From Actinomycetospora chiangmaiensis DSM 45062 (GTDB lineage Bacteria; Actinomycetota; Actinomycetes; Mycobacteriales; Pseudonocardiaceae), in assembly GCF_000379625.1 (NCBI RefSeq), contig NZ_KB903230.1, positions 1 to 45,294 of the forward strand: 45,294 nucleotides of DNA. Direction: 5' to 3'. Positions 9,137 to 17,181 of this stretch are shown here, in pieces (position 1 is the first letter of the stretch; each line of letters starts with the position of its first letter). A program made the translations under genes and the position numbers. The notes beneath the pieces are model-generated. The model did not search any database, was not told where the DNA came from, and saw nothing but the letters and a program-made list of their open reading frames with translations.

Positions 9137-9465
9137 ACATCCGGTTATCGGTCCCCGATACGCGCGGTCCCCGCCCTGAGGAACCTTCGCGGTCTCCGCC
9201 GCCCGGTCGACCCCGTCAAGGGAGGAGGGCTGGACGAGAACCGGCTGTTCCGCGTCGAGTTGCTGCGCACCCGGTTCCGGGAGGCGCCGACCTCTCGGTC
9301 CGCGTCCCTGACCATCTCGCCGCCGTCGCGGCCGAAGTTACGACCTGCAAGACGCTCGACTGGGACTGACCAGCCGAGCGCCTTATCGACGTCGTCTCAC
9401 AGGCCATGAGCAGCGTTGGTGCGACCACCCCTTGTCCCCCTGGCGCCGTGCGCGAGAGTGCCATT
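9137..9465. other. Intergenic or decayed DNA
   Basis: Short out-of-frame stretches such as LDENRLFRVELLRTRF and LSVRVPDHLAAVAAEV suggest old coding DNA broken by frameshifts. Nothing can be assigned to a family. Confidence 0.35.
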
Positions 9466-9469
9466 CCTT

Positions 9470-9768
9470 GCGGTCAGGACGCGTGATGTCCCTGTTGCCC
9501 AGCGTCTCCGCGACCATGGTCGAGCCGAGGCGCACGGTGACCTGGTCACGGCCCCCGGCCCGGTCCACGACGGTTAGCGTGAACGGCACCGACTTCCCGG
9601 AGCTGGTGATCGCGGTCCGGTCACCGTGGAACCGGTGGCGGTCTTCTGCACCGAGGTGATGGTGCGGGCGCTCGCGGTGGTGTGGGCCCCGCCGCCGGAG
9701 AGCGCGAATCGGCCCGAAGCCGGCCCCGACGCTGTTCCCTGGACGTTCACCGACAATCTCGTCGTCAT
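9470..9768 (-). pseudogene. Frameshifted secreted beta-rich protein remnant
   Basis: Two minus-strand frames join seamlessly if one base is corrected near 9620-9625. The first ends ...SVQKTATGSTVTG and the second continues TAITSSGKSVPFTLTVVDR then GGRDQVTVRLGS. The result resembles the C-terminal beta-sandwich repeats of large actinobacterial exported proteins, with its F-x-V/L-T-V-x-D-x-G pattern. No signal peptide remains upstream, where another broken frame (about 9770-9800) may be more of the same gene. I call it a pseudogene fragment; the exact family is unproven. Confidence 0.45.
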
Positions 9769-9896
9769 GCAACGGCTGCGTGGCCCTTGAGGTTGTCGCC
9801 CGCCTGGCTGGTGCGGAGAGGTGCTGGATCACCGGTGACAACATTCGAGCCTGGGAAGGGCTGCCTCAACGACCAGTAGGGGACGCGGATTGCTCT

Positions 9897-10358
9897 TTAC
9901 CATGGCCGGTCCGGCACGATTATGCGTGCGCGGTCGATCTCGGCTTGGTCACGAATGGCCTTCTGACGGAGACGATCCATGGAGTCCCGTACGCGTTCGA
10001 TGCGATCGGCCGAGCGGCTGAGGGCCTCGGCGGAGCGGTCCAACGCCTGCTCAGCACGATCGAGGAGAGTGCCCGTCGTGACCCGGAGAGCCCGGGCCAG
10101 CTCGTCCTGAGTCGCCTCGCGCCGGTCAGCGCGGCGCTCTCGGTCATCAGCTTTGACCTCCCGGTCGTCGGCCCGCTGTTCGCGCTCATCGGCGACCGTG
10201 TCCCGCGCGTCGGCGCGCCCATCTCGCTGGTCAGCTTCGGCCTCCCGGCGGTCGGCGCGCTGCTCCCGCTGATCGACGACTACGTCCTGCACGTCGCTGA
10301 GCCCGTCCCGCCGACGGGTGACCGCGTCCGCGTCGGGGGCCTCCGCGTCTTCGCTCAC
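9897..10358 (-). CDS. Heptad-repeat charged coiled-coil protein
   Basis: 153 residues, almost all helix. Residues 31-80 are seven consecutive seven-residue repeats of the form R-(E/D)-x-x-A-D-x, for example REQRADR, REAEADQ, RDTVADE. Residues ~85-145 form a second amphipathic helix with DRAEQALDRSAEAL and ADRIERVRDSMDRL. Similar R-E-x-x-A-D repeats occur in uncharacterised actinobacterial proteins; no enzymatic motif is present. The GTG at 10358 follows a G-rich site (AGGGGGTGGGG), which I prefer over a TTG ten codons upstream. Nothing indicates a membrane anchor. A structural or scaffolding role is likely (inference). Confidence 0.7.
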   Translation of the reverse strand: MSEDAEAPDADAVTRRRDGLSDVQDVVVDQREQRADRREAEADQRDGRADARDTVADEREQRADDREVKADDRERRADRREATQDELARALRVTTGTLLDRAEQALDRSAEALSRSADRIERVRDSMDRLRQKAIRDQAEIDRARIIVPDRPW

Positions 10359-10565
10359 GAACCCCACCCCCTGACGAAGATGAAACAACCATCGTCGCTG
10401 ATATAGCGTCGACCTGACAACTCAATCACGGCTTCGATCGACCTGCGTCGGGCTGCGCGTGAGCGACGGTCGAGCGTCGTCGTGTCCGTGCACGGGCCGG
10501 GCACCCCCGACGGGCAGAGCCGCCTCGAGCTGCAGCGGCTGGTGCCTTCCCCAGGAGAACCGGTC

Positions 10566-10721
10566 ATGCTGGATCTTGTGAACCGCTCCTACCGAGGCCG
10601 GGTCGCGCTGGAGTGGCGCGCGGCCGTCGTGGTCGCCGCGGCGGCCGCGCTGGTCGCGGTGCTCGGCCCCCTCCTCTCGGCGGCGACTGCTTTTGGCTGC
10701 CGGTGGCGCTCGTCGGAGTGA
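10566..10721 (+). CDS. Small single-helix membrane protein
   Basis: A 51-residue frame with a good ribosome site: AGGAG eight bases before the ATG. A basic N-terminus (MLDLVNRSYRGRVALEW) precedes one strong hydrophobic helix (AAVVVAAAAALVAVLGPLL) and a short tail with CRWRSSE. No family is recognised. Support is the ribosome site plus the membrane helix only. Confidence 0.4.
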   Translation: MLDLVNRSYRGRVALEWRAAVVVAAAAALVAVLGPLLSAATAFGCRWRSSE

Positions 10722-10978
10722 GTGCTGATCGCCGTGGGGTTGGCGGTGAAAGCGTGATTCCGGCCCGTTGTGTCGACACCGGTGCCCACACGGTGGCGAG
10801 ATCAACACATCGCTGCTGCAACCAAGCAGGTGGCCCCGCTGACGGGGCGGCCGTGGCCCAGCCGTCCGTGACGGCGGCTCGACCGCCGTCCGCATCCCTC
10901 GTGGGCGATGTGTCGTTGTTAAGGCAGAACCGGGCCCGCTGTCAGGCGTCGGCCCGCACCTCGACGTCTGAAGAGAAT

Positions 10979-11236
10979 ATGAGCGTCCGTCGCACCGTTG
11001 CCGGGATCGTGGTTGGTTCCGGGCTGCTGGGCCTCCCGCTCCTGGCGGCCGGAACCGCCTCGGCCACCGAGGGGTCGGGCCACGGTCACGCCGCGGCTCC
11101 GTCCTGCACGACGACGGGCACCGCGAGCAACAGTCCGGGCGTCAGCAGCGGAAACGTCACCCAGGTGCCAGTGTTCAACTGCAGCTCGGTGTTCGGCTCC
11201 CCCGCCGTCGCGGTCACAGGGCCGTTCGTCGGATGA
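10979..11236 (+). CDS. Small secreted chaplin-like protein
   Basis: 85 residues. A basic start and a hydrophobic stretch ending in AGTASA form a clear Sec signal peptide (cleavage about residue 29). The mature part is short and Gly/Ser/Thr-rich, with two cysteines (PSCTTTG and FNCSS). The segment SPGVSSGNVTQVPVF closely resembles the start of the chaplin repeat (SPGVxSGNxxQVPV) of the hydrophobic surface proteins of filamentous actinomycetes. The canonical second half (CGN...GLLNPAFGN) is absent, so this is either a minimal relative or a truncated, decayed chaplin. The ATG has only a weak AAGAGA site. Confidence 0.55.
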   Translation: MSVRRTVAGIVVGSGLLGLPLLAAGTASATEGSGHGHAAAPSCTTTGTASNSPGVSSGNVTQVPVFNCSSVFGSPAVAVTGPFVG

Positions 11237-11423
11237 CCGCCAGGTCCACCTCGGCGGCGCGGTGCCGGTCGACGCGCCGCGCGTAGCCGTCGGCGCGGTG
11301 GGCCCGCTCGAGCTGTGCGCGCCGGGCGGAGCTGGCGGCGCCGGGTCGGGGGGCGAGGGCGGCCTCGAGCTCGCCGCGATCCGGCCTCGCGCCATCCCCG
11401 CCCACGAACTGCTGCGCGAGACG

Positions 11424-12362
11424 ATGCCGCGGCCGGCCCGTCCCTCGGCGAGGTTCACCTGGACCGCAGGGGCGGCCGCCGCGGTCTACGTCACCGGGTA
11501 CACGGTCCCGGCTCTGGTGCAGGGCCTCCCCGCCGATCCCCAACTCCGTGGCCGGGCCGGCGTCCTGGTCATGTCTGCGATCATTCTCGGGGCGACGGCG
11601 TCCGGGCTGTGGCGATGGGCCGGGCAGCCGTGGCTCACCCGCGCTCAACAGTCCCGCATCCCGATCGTGCTCGGCCCAGAGAACGTGCGCCTGGTCCGCC
11701 GGGCCTTGCGGCGAGGTGAGGCGCTGCCCGGGGAGCTGCACCCATGGGCGGCTGCCCATGCGGTCGCCGCCGGCCAGCTGCTCGTGAGGCTGTTGGGCAC
11801 GGAGATGGTCGTCGCGGGCTGGGCGATGGCCAGCGCCGGGGACGGCGGCTTTCCTCACTGGGTCCCACTTGGATTCCTCGCCTGCTACGTGGTTGCGACG
11901 ACTGCCGCGCAGGTCGACGTGGCACGGCAACGACGGCGCGCCGACCAACTCCGTGATGGACCGGAGGACCTCTCGGGGGTCGACCCGTGGTCCTGTGGAC
12001 GAGTCTCCGAAGTCCATTGCTGTCAGATATCCGGGCTATCGGTCAACGGTGCGCGCCGTCCCGGCCTTGAGGCCCTCGGGGGCGGCTTGGAGAGCGGGAT
12101 TAAGCAGCGCCAGCAAGAGAAAAGCTTCCACTACAGGGGCCGTGTCGTGGCGGCTGCATCAGAACGCGGTCAGTCGGGGGGCTCAGCGTCCGCGTCGTTG
12201 GAGCAGGTGCACTGTGACGATGTCGCCGTCCTGCTTGCCGGGGGCAGTCCGCAGCGCGGCCGGGAACGCTGCGTCGGCCCGCGCGACACGGAACCCGCAG
12301 CGGATGTCAGCCGACGCTGTCGCGGAACTGCTGGGTGTGTTGCGGGTCGTTGGCCTCGCTGA
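11424..12362 (+). CDS. Hypothetical membrane protein, C-terminus doubtful
   Basis: Four hydrophobic segments are visible: AAAAVYVTGYTVPALVQGL, VLVMSAIILGATASGLW, MVVAGWAMASA and VPLGFLACYVVATTAA. The central basic loop contains TRAQQSRIPIVLGPENV. Residue balance looks like real protein up to about 12000. The last ~120 codons lose this character and run antisense into the 3' end of the EamA gene, so the true stop has probably been lost to a frameshift near 12000. The start is uncertain, as no ribosome site stands before ATG 11424. The family is not recognised. Confidence 0.45.
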   Translation: MPRPARPSARFTWTAGAAAAVYVTGYTVPALVQGLPADPQLRGRAGVLVMSAIILGATASGLWRWAGQPWLTRAQQSRIPIVLGPENVRLVRRALRRGEALPGELHPWAAAHAVAAGQLLVRLLGTEMVVAGWAMASAGDGGFPHWVPLGFLACYVVATTAAQVDVARQRRRADQLRDGPEDLSGVDPWSCGRVSEVHCCQISGLSVNGARRPGLEALGGGLESGIKQRQQEKSFHYRGRVVAAASERGQSGGSASASLEQVHCDDVAVLLAGGSPQRGRERCVGPRDTEPAADVSRRCRGTAGCVAGRWPR

Positions 12363-13338
12363 CCACGTCGGGGAAGTCGCGTGCATCGGGGAGCTGACGG
12401 GTGCCGGCGCTTTCGGACCGACTGACCAGGGCGACGCCGACCGCCGCCAGGGCCACCCCGGCGAGCGCCGCGATGTCCAGTGGCTCCCCGAGCACCGGGA
12501 CGGCGAGCAGCGCGGTGACCGGCGGGACGAGGAACAGGGCGCTCGTCGCTCCCGCGCCGCTGCGGCGCCGGAGGATGACGAAGAACAGCAGTAGCCCCCC
12601 GACCGAGTTGACGACCGCGAGCCAGAGCGCGGACCCGACGGCGACCGCCGTGAGTGGGAGCGCGAACCCGCCGCCGACGGCCGCGAGCGGCACCGAGACG
12701 ATCGTCGCGGCGCCGATCTGGATCGTCGTGCCGGTCCGCAGGTCGGCCGAGGCGGGGGCGTGCTTCTGCAGCAGGGTTCCGGCGACGAATCCCACGAGCC
12801 CGACGACGCACAGGACGACCGCCGAGGTGCGCGCCCCGCCAGAGAGTTCCGAGCTCACGGCGACACCCACCCCGGCGAGACCGAGGACGAGTCCGAGCCA
12901 GCCGACGGGACGCAGCCGCTCACCGTCGAGCGCGATGCCGGCCACGGCGATCACGAGGGGACTCGAGCTCACGATCAGCGAGGCCAGACCCGCAGACACC
13001 CCCAGCGAGAGTCCCGTATAGACGCCGGCGAACTGGACGTCGAGCAGAAGCACCCCCGCCGCGGCCGGCCGCACCCAGTCCCGCAGCCGCGTCGGCCACG
13101 GCGCCCGGGTCACCGCGGCGATGGCGCCCATCACCGCGGTCGCCACCAGGAACCGCCAGAACAGCAGCGTCGTCGGCGCGCTGGCAGTGGTCCCCAGGTC
13201 ACCGACGAGGTAGCCACTCGCCCACACCAGCACGAAACCCGTCGCGAGGACGAGACCGACCAGGCGGCCCGATCCCGCCCGGTCCCGCGCGACCGGACCG
13301 GGGACCTCGACGTAACAGCTATAGGTGTTACTCAGCAT
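12307..13338 (-). CDS. EamA/DMT-family exporter
   Basis: 343 residues with ten hydrophobic helices in two repeated halves, typical of EamA (drug/metabolite transporter) permeases. Marks include VWASGYLVGD in helix 1, LLFWRFLVATAV in helix 2, and the repeated GLSLGVSAGLASLI and LFLVPPVTALLAVPVLGE segments. Family members export small metabolites or drugs by a gradient. The ATG at 13338 is the first upstream start compatible with helix 1, but its first nine codons lie over a palindrome, and no Shine-Dalgarno is seen. Translation may be leaderless, or may start slightly downstream. It is divergent from a CGNR regulator 39 bp away, the usual arrangement of an efflux gene and its controller. Confidence 0.85.
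   Translation of the reverse strand: MLSNTYSCYVEVPGPVARDRAGSGRLVGLVLATGFVLVWASGYLVGDLGTTASAPTTLLFWRFLVATAVMGAIAAVTRAPWPTRLRDWVRPAAAGVLLLDVQFAGVYTGLSLGVSAGLASLIVSSSPLVIAVAGIALDGERLRPVGWLGLVLGLAGVGVAVSSELSGGARTSAVVLCVVGLVGFVAGTLLQKHAPASADLRTGTTIQIGAATIVSVPLAAVGGGFALPLTAVAVGSALWLAVVNSVGGLLLFFVILRRRSGAGATSALFLVPPVTALLAVPVLGEPLDIAALAGVALAAVGVALVSRSESAGTRQLPDARDFPDVVSEANDPQHTQQFRDSVG
13312..13331. promoter_or_regulatory. Palindromic operator candidate 1 (GTAAC-N10-GTTAC)
   Basis: Inverted repeat with arms GTAAC(A) and (T)GTTAC, twenty bases end to end. It overlaps codons 3-9 of the EamA frame. The same arms and spacing recur 37 bp away (13349-13368). It is a probable binding site for the divergently encoded CGNR regulator. 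Confidence 0.6.
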
Positions 13339-13348
13339 GAGCGCGACC

Positions 13349-13368
13349 GTAACAGGTCGATCCGTTAC
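13349..13368. promoter_or_regulatory. Palindromic operator candidate 2 (GTAAC-N10-GTTAC)
   Basis: Second copy of the palindrome with identical arm sequence and identical ten-base spacing. It is flanked by C and G, which makes the arms CGTAAC and GTTACG. It ends nine bases before the GTG start of the CGNR gene, which suits autorepression. The centre-to-centre distance to copy 1 is 37 bp. Confidence 0.6.
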
Positions 13369-13377
13369 GATGAAGTG

Positions 13378-13986
13378 GTGCCGACCGACCCCGCCCAGCG
13401 CTTCGACACCGGCGCGATCTGGCTCGATCTCCTCGCCACGGTCGGCAGCGCCTACGGCCCCGACCCCGTCGACCGCATGGACAGCGTCGAGCTCCTGCGC
13501 AGGTGGCTCCAGCACGAGGACCTATCCCCCCTCGCCACGCCCGGCCCCGACGACGTCGTGCGCGCCCACGAGCTGCGCGAACTGCTGCGCCCACTCGGAC
13601 TCGCCGCCGCCGCAGGTCACGCGCCCGACCCCGCCCACGTCGAGGCCCTCAATGCCGTCCTCGCACACGACACCCCGATCCAGCTGACGGCCGACCTGCG
13701 AGCGGCACCCCCGGCCACGGCGGCCGACGCCCTCACCCGGATCGCGCGCCAGGCCGCCGAGCACCTCTGCGGCCCCGCCGCCGCCCGCCTGCGGACCTGC
13801 GATGATCACGACTGCGCAATGCTGTACGACGACGTCACCGGACGCCGCCGCTGGTGCTCCGCCGCCATCTGCGGCGTCCGCCACCGGGTGCGCGCCCACC
13901 GCAGCCGGCTCGCCGGCGGTAGCGAAACCCCTCCCCCTCACCGCGTCCGGCCAGAGCAGAACCCGGGTGGGCGCGCGGGCCGGTGA
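13378..13986 (+). CDS. CGNR zinc-finger transcriptional regulator (ABATE domain)
   Basis: 202 residues. The N-terminal ~130 residues match the ABATE (putative stress-sensing) domain, beginning RFDTGAIWLDLLATVG. The C-terminus is a CGNR zinc finger: CDDHDCAMLYDD, then RRRWCSAAICGVRHRVRAHR. The four zinc cysteines are present, but the name-giving CGNR reads CGVR here. The GTG at 13378 (or 13375) immediately follows a palindrome and has no clear Shine-Dalgarno. It is divergent from the EamA exporter and probably controls it and itself through the two GTAAC palindromes (inference). The last ~25 residues are Pro/Arg-rich. Confidence 0.82.
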   Translation: MPTDPAQRFDTGAIWLDLLATVGSAYGPDPVDRMDSVELLRRWLQHEDLSPLATPGPDDVVRAHELRELLRPLGLAAAAGHAPDPAHVEALNAVLAHDTPIQLTADLRAAPPATAADALTRIARQAAEHLCGPAAARLRTCDDHDCAMLYDDVTGRRRWCSAAICGVRHRVRAHRSRLAGGSETPPPHRVRPEQNPGGRAGR

Positions 13987-14029
13987 GCTTCTCGGCTTCG
14001 GTCCCGACGCGTTCGGCCCCGACGCGCGC

Positions 14030-14100
14030 ATGCCGGTCGCCAACACGGACGACTTCGGGATGAGCCACCGGGTCAGCGAGGCAGTCGTCGAGCGTTCGTG
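14030..14100 (+). pseudogene. YdjC/ChbG-type deacetylase, N-terminal scrap
   Basis: The frame from ATG 14030 reads MPVANTDDFGMSHRVSEAVV, which matches the metal-binding N-terminus (NADDFGxSxxVNxAI) of YdjC-family carbohydrate deacetylases. After about 25 codons the frame loses all resemblance. Only this scrap remains, with nothing of the rest of the ~250-residue enzyme up to 14402. Confidence 0.5.
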
Positions 14101-14402
14101 CGCGGCCCCGAAAGGATCATCATCCTGCTCGCAGAACAGCTCCACCGAGCCCCGCGGATCACGTCGAAGGCTCAGGACCTGTTACAGGCCTGAGCAGGCC
14201 GGACCAGCCGGCTACGCGTGCGGGCCGCCCGAACCCCGCGAACCTGAACCTTCGATAACTACAACCCTTCGGCGGCCCATATCATCCGGAGCCGCCCATT
14301 ATGTCAGCCCAGACGGTTCGCATCGGCTGGACTGAGATCGGCTGCTAAAACACGCCCGCCGCAATCTGCTAATTGACTCTTGATTCCGCGCGTGCGCGAG
14401 GC
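14101..14402. other. Intergenic, decayed; one stem-loop
   Basis: No gene is supported. An inverted repeat with arms GGCGGC (14271-14276) and GCCGCC (14291-14296) lies about 110 bp downstream of the minus-strand gene ending at 14403 and could be its terminator. Confidence 0.35.
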
Positions 14403-15086
14403 TTAGCAGGAGGATGAGTCCATCATCTGATACGCGGCGGAGGTGGTCGCGCCGTACCGGGCGTGTATCGCGTCTGCCGCGGCGGGCTTGCCTTGCTTGT
14501 TGCGCAGTGGGCAGACCCATGATCGAAAGCCGAGTACCTCCGTGTCGCTCCACGTGTTGATGTCGGGAAATTGAGCCTGGATTTTGCTGCGCATCTGCCC
14601 GACGCGGTAGGTGGGGTCGTCGGCGCAGCTCAACTCGATGTCGCGCTGGTAGCGCTGCGTGGCGACTTCGAGCCCGGCAGAATGGGCGGTGTTGTAGTAG
14701 TCGGCGGACACGTCGTCGTAGGCGTGGTTCTCAGGGGAGGATTCCCCGAATTGCTTGTATATCCGGACAGCCTCGATCCGGTTGCCTGCGGTGTTGTCTA
14801 GTTCGAGGGCGGACTCCACGGTTGCCGCGCACGAACCAGTCGGTTCGGGTGCCGTCGACGCCGCGCCTGACGCCGTAGGTGGAGCGTTGGTGTGGATCGG
14901 GCTGGCCATGGGGGTGTTGAACGGGGCGGGCGCTGCGCGGCTCTCAATGATCACGAAGGTGGCCGCGCCGGCGACAAAGAGGGCGATCGCGGTGATCAGT
15001 CCGGGCCAGAACCACGAGGCGCGAGACGGTGTCGTGGGCAGCGTGACTGTGGGCCCGTCGGTGTCCCGTTCGGGTGGCGACTCCAC
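14403..15086 (-). CDS. Single-pass exported protein of unknown function
   Basis: 227 residues. A short cytosolic N-terminus precedes one membrane helix (WFWPGLITAIALFVAGAATF, about 26-45), a Pro/Ala/Thr linker, and an outer helical domain from about residue 85. That domain has four cysteines (SCAAT, LSCADD, WVCPLR and the C-terminal SSSC), likely paired in disulphides. The C-terminal part loosely recalls the small DUF732 fold of actinobacterial exported proteins. The GTG start follows AGAGG by eight bases. It is the most distal gene of the minus-strand cluster carrying the vWA-PP2C-kinase triad, 184 bp after the zinc-ribbon membrane protein. Confidence 0.7.
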   Translation of the reverse strand: MESPPERDTDGPTVTLPTTPSRASWFWPGLITAIALFVAGAATFVIIESRAAPAPFNTPMASPIHTNAPPTASGAASTAPEPTGSCAATVESALELDNTAGNRIEAVRIYKQFGESSPENHAYDDVSADYYNTAHSAGLEVATQRYQRDIELSCADDPTYRVGQMRSKIQAQFPDINTWSDTEVLGFRSWVCPLRNKQGKPAAADAIHARYGATTSAAYQMMDSSSC

Positions 15087-15270
15087 TGGTGGTTCCTCTC
15101 AGGCGTGGGTCACGTCGCGGTCGACTCGGCGTGCGGGTGGTGGGCGCTCGAGGTGGGGGTTTTCGCTCTGTCTGTGAGAGCGGCGGCAGCGGTCTTGAGG
15201 CGTCTCGGCTCGGTGTTCCCGGCAGCGGCCCCAAGTCGTGGCGGTTCTGGAAGAAGTGTGTGGGCGGCCA

Positions 15271-15912
15271 TTAGGGGCAGCTCTGGGCGACCGTGCCGGC
15301 GGCCTGGCCGATGGCGTCGTGGGCGCTGGCGCCGTCCGATTCGAGTCGTTGCACTCCCTGCAGTTCGCGGGTGAGCGCGTCCGGAGGTATTGAGGCTGGG
15401 AGTTGGCTCTGAGCCTGGCTCATCGTGATCTGGCCGGTGGCCAAGCGAGTGAATACCGCCATGGCCTGCGTCGAACAGTCTTCTGACGCGGAACCTATGG
15501 TCGGTGCCGCGGTGCTCGCGGGCGGGTAGCCCCCCGGCCAGAAGGGTGAGGGGGCTGGGCCGGCTACGGTCGAGACCGGGAGAGAGGCCGGCGCGGGGCT
15601 CGAAGCCGTGGTCTCGGAGTTTCCGGAGGTCAGTACGGCGAAGCCGACCAGTATTGCCGCTACCGTCAGCGAGCCCATGGTGACGATCTTCTGAGTTCTC
15701 GACCACCTGACTGCGTGTCGCTGTATGGGGGGATCGGGCGCAAGTGCGGTGAGTGGCTGTAGCCGACCTGATGCGGTGCGGGTTTCGCCGTGGCCCGCCG
15801 CTCGGTATTCGGGCAGAGCGGCGGGCGTTGCCCGTGTAGCTGAGGCGCCGCACTCGACGCAGAAAGTTACGTCCGCCAGCAGCAGGGCCCCGCATCGACA
15901 TGTCTCAGTCAT
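15271..15912 (-). CDS. Zinc-ribbon single-pass membrane protein
   Basis: 213 residues. The N-terminal zinc ribbon is CRCG...FCVECG (residues 5-20). A cytosolic linker, one membrane helix (IVTMGSLTVAAILVGFAVL), a Pro/Ser/Ala-rich outer linker and a small C-terminal helical domain with two cysteines (EDCSTQ and the terminal SCP) follow. The ATG at 15912 follows GAGGG by six bases, which fixes the start 41 codons after a spurious upstream one. It shares its architecture with the protein at 20363-21220 across the triad. Inferred role: membrane sensor or adaptor of the triad. It lies 221 bp downstream of the PrsW gene. Confidence 0.75.
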   Translation of the reverse strand: MTETCRCGALLLADVTFCVECGASATRATPAALPEYRAAGHGETRTASGRLQPLTALAPDPPIQRHAVRWSRTQKIVTMGSLTVAAILVGFAVLTSGNSETTASSPAPASLPVSTVAGPAPSPFWPGGYPPASTAAPTIGSASEDCSTQAMAVFTRLATGQITMSQAQSQLPASIPPDALTRELQGVQRLESDGASAHDAIGQAAGTVAQSCP

Positions 15913-16133
15913 ATTCTTCCCTCGATGTCCAGCAGCGCGCCCACCACTTCGGTACTCTCTCCGGCACTGTCTGCTCGCTGCCGGCTGCTGGCTGCTGGGA
16001 TCAGTCATCTTGCCTGGTGCTGCGCCATCGCCCACGGGAGCCCGTCTCGCGCCGCGTGTTCCAGGTCGTTCGGATCTGAGAGCCTCATCCCGGGTGGATG
16101 CAACGTCGCCGCGGGTGGCAGGCCAGGCTGGAC

Positions 16134-17168
16134 CTAGCCCTGTGGTCGACCGTCCGGGCGGGTCCAGCGTCCGTCAGGACCACGGACCCATCCTGGGGGC
16201 GCCGGCGGAGACGGCGAGGCAGCCGCCGGGTTGGGGCCGGACGTGGTTCTGGGAACGGGGCCTGGACGGGTGGGTGGGGGCGGGGTTGGCGCAGGAGCCC
16301 GATGGTGGACCGGCGGTATCGACGTCGCTGCGGATGCGACGCCGACGGTGGCGTAGGCGAGGAAGAGCACTGCGCTCAACGCGTTGATTGCCACCCACAG
16401 GACGCTGGTGTTGACCGGGGTCCAGTCGTTGAGCCCGTGAAGGACGGTCGGTATGGCGAGCCCGAGGCCGGCGAGGGCCGAGCGGGCGAGCAGGTCGCGG
16501 TGCGAGATGGCCAGGCCGATGAAGTAGGCGGAGATCCCGGCCCAGCAGGCGTGACTGACGGGGTCGGTGACAAAACGCCACATCATCTGTAGTGCATCGG
16601 GGCGGGAGAGGTCGTCGCCGAAGGCGACCTGGTAGTAGTGGATGGCCTCTCGAGCGCCGAAGGCCAGGCCGCTGACTGCTCCCAGGAAAAGGTAGTCGCG
16701 AGTCTCAAGGGAGTTCCAGGTGCGGCGGTGGAGGACGGCCAGTATGGCCACGGGCAATGCCTTCGCGAGTTCCTCGGGCAGACCGACCGCGGCGACGGTC
16801 GAGAACAGGTTGTCGTTGTCGGCGGGGAGCGCAGCCTCTAGTGCGAGCGCGACCGGCACTTCGATGATCAGGGCAAGCAGGACGATCTCGCAGTAGATGC
16901 GTCCGGTCAGGTGCTGTGGACCCACCACGGTTCGCAGCAGCAACATCCATGCCGCGGCGAAGTAGAAAGCGAAGACGTCAGCCGCGAGAGCTCCTTGGTC
17001 GGCGCCATCGACCGCGAGCAGGACCGCCGCCGGCGGCACCGTGACCAGCGCGACGAACAGCCACACGGGCCAGGTCCGTAGTCGAGGATGGTGCCACCAA
17101 GCTCGCCAGGGCAGCAGGGAGGACAGCTCGGGCAGCCCAGGGCTCGGGGAGTGGTGGCTGTTGGTCAT
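16134..17168 (-). CDS. PrsW-family intramembrane metalloprotease-like protein
   Basis: 344 residues with about eight membrane helices. It carries the PrsW/CAAX-like hallmarks: EELAK in helix 4 (GLPEELAKALPV), a second acidic/histidine motif in AFGAREAIHYY, DPVSHACWAG, and HGLNDW near the last helices. PrsW cleaves anti-sigma factors within or near the membrane in Bacillus. Whether this relative is a protease is inference, but the presumed catalytic Glu and His residues are in place. The C-terminal ~55 residues are Pro-rich and end WVRGPDGRWTRPDG, echoing the tryptophan/DP motif at the N-terminus of the 21424 protein. The ATG follows GGAG by seven bases, 13 bp after the kinase stop, so it is co-transcribed with the triad. 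Confidence 0.85.
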   Translation of the reverse strand: MTNSHHSPSPGLPELSSLLPWRAWWHHPRLRTWPVWLFVALVTVPPAAVLLAVDGADQGALAADVFAFYFAAAWMLLLRTVVGPQHLTGRIYCEIVLLALIIEVPVALALEAALPADNDNLFSTVAAVGLPEELAKALPVAILAVLHRRTWNSLETRDYLFLGAVSGLAFGAREAIHYYQVAFGDDLSRPDALQMMWRFVTDPVSHACWAGISAYFIGLAISHRDLLARSALAGLGLAIPTVLHGLNDWTPVNTSVLWVAINALSAVLFLAYATVGVASAATSIPPVHHRAPAPTPPPPTRPGPVPRTTSGPNPAAASPSPPAPPGWVRGPDGRWTRPDGRPQG

Positions 17169-17181
17169 CGCTGGGCTCCGG

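Noticed and set aside
11214..12017. Minus-strand open frame of 267 residues
   Set aside because: No family resemblance or membrane pattern, whereas the plus strand here gives four clean hydrophobic helices.
12401..13021. Plus-strand frame of 206 residues rich in Ser/Thr/Pro
   Set aside because: Antisense to the EamA transporter, whose ten helices are unmistakable.
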